NCBI GenBank assembly: GCA_016195585.1 | Contig: JACPZJ010000014.1 | Location: 1-8,224 of the forward strand | Length of the DNA stretch: 8,224 bases | From: Nitrospirota bacterium | GTDB lineage: Bacteria > Nitrospirota > CAKKRA01 > 9FT-COMBO-42-15 | Reading direction: 5' to 3' | Shown here: piece after piece, positions 1-5,701 of the stretch | How positions within the stretch are numbered: position 1 is the stretch's first letter | How the letters are laid out: each line of letters starts with the position of its first letter | The notes under the pieces: generated by a model | Database searches by the model: none | The model's input: the letters and a program-made list of their open reading frames with translations, nothing else | Told to the model about the DNA's origin: nothing | Made by a program: the position numbers and the translations under genes

Positions 1-49
1 AGGGATAAGTTTGTCAAATAAAAAGATTGATTCTAAAATACAGATAGAC

Positions 50-79
50 ATCCTGATTCATGATTTTCTATATCAGGAT
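50..79. repeat. Inverted repeat upstream of the chrB promoter
   Basis: ATCCTGAT (50-57) and ATCAGGAT (72-79) are perfect 8-bp inverted arms around a 14-base AT-rich loop. The dyad lies between a possible upstream reading-frame end (TAA at 19-21) and the chrB promoter. It could be the 3' hairpin of an upstream transcript, but only three T residues follow the stem, so it is not a convincing intrinsic terminator. A regulatory dyad is equally possible. Nothing else recognisable lies in bases 1-97. Confidence 0.35.
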
Positions 80-97
80 TTATGCCTCTCTTTGCCC

Positions 98-126
98 TTG
101 ACATTTAATGTAACATCTGTTACATT
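98..126 (+). promoter_or_regulatory. Probable sigma-70-type promoter of chrB
   Basis: A perfect -35 hexamer TTGACA (98-103) is followed, after a 17-base spacer, by TACATT (121-126). A TG dinucleotide at 118-119 gives an extended -10. Initiation would fall near 132-134, leaving a leader of only about a dozen bases before the ATG at 145. The -10 element lies inside the right arm of a palindrome, so a bound repressor would block RNA polymerase. The assignment rests on consensus match and position only. Confidence 0.6.
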
Positions 127-143
127 ATAACAACTGTTACATT
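107..143 (+). promoter_or_regulatory. Tandem palindromic operator overlapping the chrB promoter
   Basis: AATGTAACA (107-115), a TC spacer and TGTTACATT (118-126) form a perfect 9+2+9 palindrome over the -10 region. The right arm TGTTACATT recurs exactly at 135-143, 17 bases further on. There it pairs imperfectly (7 of 9) with ATTATAACA at 124-132, again around a 2-base centre. A third, weaker copy of the arm (CTTGACATT, 97-105) covers the -35. The second site ends one base before the chrB ATG. The layout is typical of a dimeric repressor binding two adjacent sites. Autoregulation by ChrB is one candidate; a TetR- or GntR-like regulator outside the window is another. Confidence 0.65.
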
Positions 144-144
144 T

Positions 145-1149
145 ATGAAAAGGGCGGAAGAAAAAACGAAAAAAGATGCGGCATGGCTCCTATTTTTTTA
201 CAGTGTACCTGCAAGACCTGTCAGCAGCAGGGTAAAAATCTGGAGGAGGCTTGCAAAGGCGGGTGCAATACAGCTCAAGGGGGCAGTCTATGTCCTGCCA
301 TATAGCGAGCGGCATTATGAGTTTTTGCAGTGGCTGATATCAGAGATTACTGCAATGAAAGGGGATGGCGCATTCGTTAAGGCAAGGGGCCTTGAAGGCA
401 TAAAGGACAGCGAAATAATTGAGCTTTTTAACAGACAGAGGGAGAGGGATTATAAAGGTATTGAGAAAAGGCTCGTGGAGATTGAAAGGCAATTTAACAA
501 TATAAAAAAAGGCGGGACAGCTAAGAAAGGCAAAAGGCTTACAGAGTTACTAAGCAGGATTATAAAAGAATTTGATGGGCTAAGAAAAATTGATTTCTTT
601 TCAGCAAGGGCTGGAAGAACGCTTGAGGCCAAGATAAGAGGCATGAAGGCAGAGGCCAAGAACCTGACAGGATACACTGGAAAGAGGGCAGTCTCAGCGG
701 TTGCTTTAGTTTTGAGGCAGGCGAAAGATTATCAGGGGAGGACATGGGCAACCAGAAAGAGGCCTTATGTGGACAGGATGGCATCTGCCTGGCTGATAAA
801 GAGATTCATTGACAGGGATGCTTCATTTAAATTTATTGATGAAGAAGAGATAGGGCATTTAAATAGAGATGCAGCAGCCTTTGATATAAGGGGAGGAGAA
901 TTTACGCATCAGGGTGATCTGTGCACCTTTGAGGCGCTTCTTAAGGCATTTTGTATTAAGGATAAAGGGCTTAAAAAGATTGCAGAGATAGTGCATGAGC
1001 TTGACATGAAAGACAGTAAATATACAAGCAATGAGGCAATGGGTATAGAGGGCATTATCATCGGCATAACAAAGACAGCAAAGGATGATGCCAATGCCCT
1101 TGAAAAGGGAATGGCAATATTTGAGATGCTTTATGCATCAAAAACTTAA
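145..1149 (+). CDS. chrB: ChrB-type chromate resistance/regulatory protein, two-domain
   Basis: The 334-residue protein has the layout of ChrB. An N-terminal domain (about residues 12-150) carries the typical WLLFFYSVPARP, RVKIWRRL, GAIQLKGAVYVLP and later coiled segments. A C-terminal ChrB domain (about 200-330) shows RKRPYVDRMASAWLIKRFID (204-223), FDIRGGEFTHQGDLCTFEA (246-264) and IVHELDMKDSKY (282-293). H255, C260, H284, D287 and D290 are candidate ligand or catalytic positions. In Ochrobactrum and Cupriavidus, ChrB proteins are linked to chromate-responsive control of chromate efflux, so a cytoplasmic regulatory role is inferred here. No signal peptide is visible. The ATG at 145 lacks a Shine-Dalgarno sequence and sits just after the operator, implying a very short-leader mRNA. 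The next gene starts 22 bases after the stop. No chrA transporter is in the window, so the actual inducer is uncertain. Confidence 0.85.
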   Translation: MKRAEEKTKKDAAWLLFFYSVPARPVSSRVKIWRRLAKAGAIQLKGAVYVLPYSERHYEFLQWLISEITAMKGDGAFVKARGLEGIKDSEIIELFNRQRERDYKGIEKRLVEIERQFNNIKKGGTAKKGKRLTELLSRIIKEFDGLRKIDFFSARAGRTLEAKIRGMKAEAKNLTGYTGKRAVSAVALVLRQAKDYQGRTWATRKRPYVDRMASAWLIKRFIDRDASFKFIDEEEIGHLNRDAAAFDIRGGEFTHQGDLCTFEALLKAFCIKDKGLKKIAEIVHELDMKDSKYTSNEAMGIEGIIIGITKTAKDDANALEKGMAIFEMLYASKT

Positions 1150-1171
1150 TATTTAAAAGGAGGTTTACAAA

Positions 1172-1726
1172 ATGAAAGAGGTCAGTGAAATGGTTGTCAA
1201 ATTAATGGCGGCATCAGCAAGAACAGCGCCAAAGGCAGGGGGTAAAGATTTTCTTGAGATAATAGTAGTTACAAAGAACGATGAGCTTAAAAAGATCTCT
1301 GATGCCATGAAAGAGTATGCGCCAAGGAGCACCAATGAGGCATACTGGCTGAGGGACGCATCAAACATTGAGAACTCACAGGCTCTGCTTCTTGTTGGAC
1401 TAAAGGAGCCCTCCACTGCTGGTTATGACTGCGGAGGGTGCGGCTATCCAACATGCGGAGAATTCAAAAAGGGCAGACAGATAAAAGAAAAGGAGATGGG
1501 ATATACCGGTCCGCACTGTATAATGAGGATGATAGATATCGGCGCTGCCCTCTTGTCAGCGGCAAAGACAGCGAGCCTGCTGAATGTTGATAACAGGGTG
1601 CAGCAGCGTGTTGGAGCGGCGGCAAAGGCATTGGGTTTCATAAAAGGCGAGGTCGTGATGGGTATACCTGTAGGCATTACAGGCAAGAGCATATATTTTG
1701 ACAGGCAGGCAGCGGCAAAGCATTAA
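1172..1726 (+). CDS. DUF2148 ferredoxin-domain protein
   Basis: The 184-residue protein matches the DUF2148/COG4739 family, described as proteins with a ferredoxin-like domain. Cysteines C87, C90, C95 and C116 form a CX2CX4CX20C set inside DCGGCGYPTCGEF and GPHC, as expected for a [4Fe-4S] cluster. The C-terminus (MGIPVGITGKSIYFDR, 163-178) is the usual family ending. The biochemical function of the family is not established; a small soluble redox or electron-carrier role is inferred from the cluster motif. No signal peptide or membrane segment is seen. A strong AGGAGGT ribosome site (1158-1164) precedes the ATG, and the gene is packed between chrB and the MFS gene, so co-transcription from the chrB promoter is likely. 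In this setting it might serve in metal or oxyanion reduction or sensing, but nothing in the sequence proves this. Confidence 0.85.
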   Translation: MKEVSEMVVKLMAASARTAPKAGGKDFLEIIVVTKNDELKKISDAMKEYAPRSTNEAYWLRDASNIENSQALLLVGLKEPSTAGYDCGGCGYPTCGEFKKGRQIKEKEMGYTGPHCIMRMIDIGAALLSAAKTASLLNVDNRVQQRVGAAAKALGFIKGEVVMGIPVGITGKSIYFDRQAAAKH

Positions 1727-1736
1727 GGATAGGCTA

Positions 1737-2938
1737 ATGACAAAAATCTTATCGCCCTTTACAGCGCTATGCACTGTGGGTTTCTTTGCAAGGTTCTCTT
1801 ATGCCCTTGCAAGAAGCCCTGTAATTCCTCTCTTTGCCCTTTATCTCGGCGCAGGGCCGGAGGCTATAGGTTTTGCCGTTGGCATATCAACTGTTACAGG
1901 CATATTCTTTAAGCTTCCATCAGGCGCATTGTCGGATATCATAGGCAGAAAAAAGACTATGCTTATCGGCCTTTTCGTCTTTGCATTTACACCTTTTGCC
2001 TATCTTTTTATAAAAGACTACAACTTGCTGATTCTCATCAGATTCATCCACGGTTTTGCAACAGCTTTTTACGGCCCTGTTTCCATGGCTGTGGTGATGG
2101 ATGTTGCAGGAGTAAAAAAGGGCGAAATGCTATCATGGTTCTCTTCTGTCACCATAATCGGGAATCTTGTTGGCGCGCCGGTCGGGGGTTTTATACTATA
2201 TAGCATGTCGGCAAACAGCCCGTCTCTTGCTGAATTTCAGACTGTCTATATTGTGAGTGGAATTGCGGGCTGTTGTCACTTTTCATTGCGCTGAAACTTC
2301 TGACTCATAGTGAAAAAGTCGAAAAAGGGAAAAGCCTTAAGGAATCGTATGAAAGATTTCTTGCAGGGATAAAAGAAGTTGCCAGCGATAAACGGGTATT
2401 GATAACTTCCAATATGGAAGGACTTCAGAACATGACAGTCGGAGCTCTTGAGGCGTTTCTTCCTATTTATGCAGTGAAAGTTGTGGGGTTCAATGAGTTT
2501 CAGGCAGGTCTTTTATGGGGAATTCAGGTGCTGGCAACCATCCTGTCAAAACCCCTTATGGGCAAGGTATCAGACAGGTATGGAAGGAAGCCTCTCATCA
2601 CAGTCGGTATGCTCCTTTGCGCCGCATCCTTCGGCTCTATACCGTTGCTTAAGGATTTTTATCTGCTAATGTTAGCTGCGATTGTCTTTGGCTTTGGAGA
2701 GGCATTTGTAACATCATCATCAGCGGCATTAGTAGCCGATATCTGCAAGGAAAAGCACTTCGGCACTGCAATGGGCACATTCGGCACGCTGTTCGATATA
2801 GGACACGCCACAGGCCCTATAATGGCAGGATTTCTTATAGCCAAATGGGACTATCTGGTCTCATTCTGGATTATGTCGGGAATGCTTATCCTTGCGGTCC
2901 CTGTGTTTACAATGAATGTAGATATCAGTAAGAAATGA
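1737..2938 (+). pseudogene. MFS efflux transporter, frameshifted near base 2271
   Basis: This gene encodes a Major Facilitator Superfamily inner-membrane transporter of about 400 residues, probably with 12 helices, in two reading frames. The first frame runs from ATG 1737 through 178 codons to GIAG. It then goes out of frame (TGT TGT CAC) and stops at 2292-2294. The second frame resumes at TTG 2273 with LSLFIALK and ends at 2938. Comparison with the paralog at 4483, which reads GAAGILVLFLALK here, shows exactly one residue is incomplete, so one base was lost close to 2271 (for example GGCCTG to GGCTG). MFS motif A is present twice, as GALSDIIGRKK (residues 63-73) and later GKVSDRYGRKP. LIRFIHGFATA resembles motif B. 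The ATG at 1737, preceded by AAGGA at 1725-1729, aligns with the paralog's start; an earlier in-frame TTG at 1698 overlaps the previous gene. The shift may be a real inactivation or a sequencing/assembly error. Confidence 0.85.
1778..1819 (+). repeat. Imperfect hairpin in the 5' coding region of the first MFS gene
   Basis: GGGTTTCTTTGCAAGG (1778-1793) can pair with CCTTGCAAGAAGCCC (1805-1819) around an 11-base loop, with one bulged T and one G-U wobble. The arms start about 41 bases after the ATG, at codons for GFFAR and ARSP. The second MFS gene has a perfect inverted repeat at the same homologous codons (4514-4570). Function is unknown; see the findings. Confidence 0.5.
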
Positions 2939-2988
2939 AAATAAATTCAGAAACTTTTTCAACATTAAAAGTTAAAGGAGGTCTTTTT

Positions 2989-3231
2989 ATGAAAATCCTT
3001 TATAATTTTTTGTTCGTTTTTAGTCATTCCGCTATATATGCGGAAAATACAAAAAAGGAGGTTAACTATGAGTTGTGCGGAGACATGTCCCATAGTAAGC
3101 GAAAAGATCCTTTTGGCAATGGACGGCTCCTCGTACAGCGAAGGAGCAATCAGAGAGGCAATAGGCTTTGCAAAGAGATGTTCGAGCAGTCTGTATATCG
3201 TATCTACGCTCGAAACAAATCCGGAATATGA
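2989..3231 (+). CDS. Possible small leader ORF with signal-peptide-like start
   Basis: An 80-codon frame opens at ATG 2989 behind AAAGGAGGT (2974-2982), as strong a ribosome site as any in the window. The first residues, MKILYNFLFVFSHSAIYA, look like a short signal peptide, with possible cleavage after the alanine and a hydrophilic stretch following. From 3068 on the frame overlaps the universal stress protein gene in another frame, and its residues there (many R, K, N and S) have no recognisable family. It may be a leader peptide coupling translation to usp, the remnant of a deleted exported-protein gene, or chance. The gap 2939-3067 also holds an AT-rich dyad, AACTTTT (2952-2958) with AAAAGTT (2967-2973). 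Confidence 0.3.
   Translation: MKILYNFLFVFSHSAIYAENTKKEVNYELCGDMSHSKRKDPFGNGRLLVQRRSNQRGNRLCKEMFEQSVYRIYARNKSGI
3027..3062 (+). promoter_or_regulatory. Small hairpin and ribosome binding site of the universal stress gene
   Basis: TTCCGC (3027-3032) and GCGGAA (3040-3045) form a 6-bp stem with a TATATAT loop. This is followed by the Shine-Dalgarno run AAAAAAGGAGGT, whose GGAGGT core (3057-3062) lies 5 bases before ATG 3068. The spacing decides the start at 3068 over the in-frame ATG at 3038, which lies inside the hairpin and has no ribosome site. TATATA (3033-3038) with TTGTTC 17 bases upstream could be a weak promoter, but the match is poor. Confidence 0.55.
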
Positions 3232-3925
3232 AACCATCGGGTCGAATGTTTTTGAAAAAGAGGAGGCCGAGGTAATGGCTTATCTTGAATCCATTAAGGC
3301 AATGGCTGCGAATGAAGGATTGAAATGTGAGACAATTCTTCGCAAATCAACGGACTCCTCACAGGCTATTGTGGAGGAAGCTATAGAGAAAAAGGTTGAT
3401 ATTATCGTTATCGGAAGACGGGGACGAAAGGGCATCGTAAAACTCCTAATGGGCGAGGTTTCTGCAAAGGTTATCGGACATGCGCCATGCAATGTCCTCG
3501 TTGTGCCGAGGGCTGCAGTTATAAGCTATAGAAACATTCTTGTTGCCACAGATGGCTCTGGCCACAGCATTGCCGCTGCTGAACAGGCGATAAGAATTGC
3601 CAAAAGATGCGGCAGCAGCGTGACAGCTCTTTCTTCCATTCGCTCAAATGACGAACTGGGGGCAGCAAAATCAAATATAAACAAAGTTGTTGAAATGGCG
3701 CAGAAAGAAAATGTTCCTGCAGAAGGAATAACGCCGATGGGCAGGTCTTATAATGTCATTGTTGAAACAGCAGGAGGAAGGGGCGTTGATTTGATTGTCA
3801 TGGGCATATCTGCAAAAACAGCATTACAAAAAATCTTTACCGGAAGCGCAGCAGAGCAGGTCATTGGTAATGCTGGCTGCGCTGTATTGATTGTCAAAGG
3901 AGGGGAGTCGCCTGCTACTGTATAA
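3068..3925 (+). CDS. Tandem-domain universal stress protein (UspA family)
   Basis: The 285-residue cytoplasmic protein has two UspA domains, about residues 11-147 and 154-277. Each opens with a beta strand and Asp, ILLAMDGSSYS (14-24) and ILVATDGSGHS (157-167), where the Asp commonly contacts nucleotide. Domain 1 carries the phosphate-loop pattern GRRG...GEVS (116-132), close to the G-2X-G-9X-G-S/T ATP motif but with Glu after the last Gly. Domain 2 reads GISA...GS (246-260), with Ala replacing the second Gly, so its nucleotide binding may be weakened. Tandem Usp proteins act in stress survival and often bind ATP or AMP; the specific role here is unknown. The gene starts a second cluster with an HD protein and an MFS transporter, 12 bases before the HD gene. 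The start at 3068 is fixed by GGAGGT at 3057-3062. Confidence 0.92.
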   Translation: MSCAETCPIVSEKILLAMDGSSYSEGAIREAIGFAKRCSSSLYIVSTLETNPEYETIGSNVFEKEEAEVMAYLESIKAMAANEGLKCETILRKSTDSSQAIVEEAIEKKVDIIVIGRRGRKGIVKLLMGEVSAKVIGHAPCNVLVVPRAAVISYRNILVATDGSGHSIAAAEQAIRIAKRCGSSVTALSSIRSNDELGAAKSNINKVVEMAQKENVPAEGITPMGRSYNVIVETAGGRGVDLIVMGISAKTALQKIFTGSAAEQVIGNAGCAVLIVKGGESPATV

Positions 3926-3937
3926 AGGAGGGCAGTT

Positions 3938-4486
3938 ATGGGTTATAAAATTCAGAATTCGGATATAGATATTCTCAAAAAGTCCGGGGTTTTAGAAGAT
4001 GACATAAAGCACTGTATCAAGGTTGCGGAAAAGGCGCTTGAGATTGCGCAAAGGACAGACGACAATGTTAATATGGAGCTTATTGGCAGAGGCGCCTTAT
4101 TTCACGATTTGGGCAAGGCAACAACCCATGAGATTGAGCATGGAAAAATCGGCGCAGAGATGGGCAAGAGGCTCGGCCTTTCACAGGCCATAACTGATAT
4201 TATGGAGAAACACATCAGGGGCGGATTAACAGAAGATGAGGCAAGGGAACTCGGTCTGCCTGTAAAGGATTATACACTTAAAACTCTGGAAGAAAGAATA
4301 GTCATTTATGCAGACAGGCTTGTGGATATAATTATGGATGGGGTTGTCCCAGTCAAGACCGAGACAGAAGCAGAAGAGCGGTTTGAGGAAATACTGAATG
4401 ACTATCCAAAATATGGAAAGAATGAAAAGACGCTTAAAAGATATCTCGGCTATCACAGGGAGATACAGGGATTAATAAATAGATGA
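3938..4486 (+). CDS. HD-domain phosphohydrolase, TIGR00295-like
   Basis: The 182-residue soluble protein carries the HD metal-dependent phosphohydrolase pattern. H25 (in DIKHCIKV), the H56-D57 doublet (in GALFHDLGKA, 53-61), H68 (EIEHGKIGAEMG), H92 (EKHIRGG) and D126 (IYADRLVD) are the likely metal ligands. Order and length resemble the TIGR00295 group of small HD proteins, found mainly in archaea and some bacteria. Members of the wider superfamily hydrolyse nucleotides or phosphate esters; the substrate here cannot be read from sequence. No membrane segments are present. A strong AAAGGAGG site overlaps the usp stop codon, and the 3' end overlaps the MFS start by ATGA, so the three genes are probably co-transcribed and the last two translationally coupled. 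Confidence 0.85.
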   Translation: MGYKIQNSDIDILKKSGVLEDDIKHCIKVAEKALEIAQRTDDNVNMELIGRGALFHDLGKATTHEIEHGKIGAEMGKRLGLSQAITDIMEKHIRGGLTEDEARELGLPVKDYTLKTLEERIVIYADRLVDIIMDGVVPVKTETEAEERFEEILNDYPKYGKNEKTLKRYLGYHREIQGLINR

Positions 4487-5667
4487 TAAAACTCAGTCCC
4501 TTTATTTTGTTATGCAGCACAGGGCTCTTTGCCATATTCAGCTCAACAATATCAAAGAGCCCTGTGCTGCCGCTCTTTGCCACACATCTCGGGGCAGACC
4601 CATCAGTGGTTGGAATGGTTGCCGCAGTATCCGCCTTCACAGGGATTATTGCAAGCATACCAGCAGGGATACTCTCTGACAGATTAGGCAAAAAAAAGAT
4701 GCTTCTCTTATCAGCCTTTGTTTTTGCCTCAGCGCCATTTCTCTATCTGTTAATCACAGAAATATGGCAGCTCGCACTAATCAGGTTTTATCACGGCCTT
4801 GCCACAGCAATATTTATTCCTGTGGCAATGGCCATGATTGCCAATCTCTTTCATAGTGAAAGGGGAGAGAGGATGGGCTGGTTTTCCACATCCACCCTGA
4901 TCGGAAGGTTCATGGCGCCTGTAGTAGGCGGGATAATTATTGGCGCAATGGCGCTGAACCCTGATATTGGTTATAAAGTTGTATATCTGGTATGCGGGGC
5001 AGCAGGAATACTGGTTTTATTTTTAGCGCTAAAGATGCCAAACCCTGATGACAAGATAAAGAATAATCAGAAATGGAAAGAGACACTAAAGACACTCAGG
5101 ACAGTAATCTCTAATAAAGGCATCCTGCTTACCAGCGCAGTTGAGGCAGCAATACTATTTGCCTATGGGACATTTGAGACCTTTTTGCCTCTATACTCAT
5201 TAAAGATCGGCCTTAGCGCCTATGAGATAGGGATATTCCTTTCTGCACAGGTTATCACCCTTGCCTTTACAAAGCCGGTAATGGGCAGGTTTTCTGATAA
5301 ACATGGAAGGAAGCCGCAAATATTTGCAGGGGCAATAATCGGCGCTGCCTGCATTGGCAGCTTTTCGCTTTTTACATCCTTTGCACCGCTGCTTTTTCTA
5401 AGCATCCTATTTGGCCTTGCCCTATCCATCGTAACCTCAGCAACCTCTGCATTAATTGCAGACCTGAGCAGGAAAGAGACGCATGGCTCAGCCATGGGTA
5501 CACTCGGCTCAGTAATGGATATTGGCCATACCACAGGGCCTTTAGTCTCTGGATTCATTGCCGCCTACTTTAGTATTGCACTCTCATTTATAGGCGCATC
5601 CGCAATACTCCTATCCTTCGCCTTTATTTTTCTTCTGGGGACTACGCAGGATCAATATCAGGATTAG
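4483..5667 (+). CDS. MFS efflux transporter, intact paralog
   Basis: This is a 394-residue inner-membrane transporter of the Major Facilitator Superfamily, with hydrophobic segments consistent with 12 helices in two halves and a hydrophilic middle loop at about residues 184-210. Motif A appears as GILSDRLGKKK (62-72) and again as GRFSDKHGRK (268-277). LIRFYHGLATA (99-109) resembles motif B. GSAMGTLGSVMDIGHTTGP (335-353) is shared almost unchanged with the paralog at 1737-2938. The family suggests drug, metabolite or ion efflux by proton antiport; the substrate is unknown. The ATG lies in an ATGA overlap with the HD stop and has no close ribosome site of its own, so it probably depends on translational coupling. 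Its 5' coding region contains a perfect 18-bp inverted repeat. The gene ends 34 bases before the convergent ABC-F gene. Confidence 0.92.
   Translation: MIKLSPFILLCSTGLFAIFSSTISKSPVLPLFATHLGADPSVVGMVAAVSAFTGIIASIPAGILSDRLGKKKMLLLSAFVFASAPFLYLLITEIWQLALIRFYHGLATAIFIPVAMAMIANLFHSERGERMGWFSTSTLIGRFMAPVVGGIIIGAMALNPDIGYKVVYLVCGAAGILVLFLALKMPNPDDKIKNNQKWKETLKTLRTVISNKGILLTSAVEAAILFAYGTFETFLPLYSLKIGLSAYEIGIFLSAQVITLAFTKPVMGRFSDKHGRKPQIFAGAIIGAACIGSFSLFTSFAPLLFLSILFGLALSIVTSATSALIADLSRKETHGSAMGTLGSVMDIGHTTGPLVSGFIAAYFSIALSFIGASAILLSFAFIFLLGTTQDQYQD
4514..4570 (+). repeat. Perfect 18-bp inverted repeat inside the second MFS gene
   Basis: GCAGCACAGGGCTCTTTG (4514-4531) and CAAAGAGCCCTGTGCTGC (4553-4570) are exact reverse complements. 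After a CC bulge the stem continues with ATATT (4534-4538) against AATAT (4548-4552), leaving a 9-base loop. The structure begins 31 bases after the ATG, within codons 11-30. In RNA it would be a very stable hairpin close to the start of the gene. The paralog has a weaker hairpin at the same codons. Confidence 0.9.
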
Positions 5668-5701
5668 TATATTCTAATTGCCAAACAATTCTATACCCCG
5701 A

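Noticed and set aside
85..99. 15-base match CCTCTCTTTGCCCTT shared with the first MFS gene (1827-1841), which could be an MFS fragment upstream of chrB
   Set aside because: The similarity does not extend on either side, the sequence is pyrimidine-rich, and the frame encoding PLFAL stops three codons later.
2..130. Open frame through the region upstream of chrB
   Set aside because: The translation is AT-driven, lacks family motifs, and crosses a good promoter and operator; there is no start within the window.
2271..2281. Programmed ribosomal frameshifting as the explanation for the split MFS gene
   Set aside because: No slippery heptamer, downstream structure or internal ribosome site is evident, and MFS transporters are not known to use it; a one-base deletion is simpler.
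3001..3006. Perfect TATAAT as a -10 element for the usp gene
   Set aside because: No -35-like hexamer lies 16-18 bases upstream; the sequence there is the AGGAGGTC ribosome site.
5220..5558. Minus-strand open frame of 112 codons inside the second MFS gene
   Set aside because: It is a mirror of well-conserved transporter coding sequence and has no recognisable motifs.
5676..5690. AATTG-CCAAA-CAATT dyad between the convergent MFS and ABC-F genes as a terminator
   Set aside because: The stem is only 5 bp and AT-rich, with no T run on either side; too weak to call.
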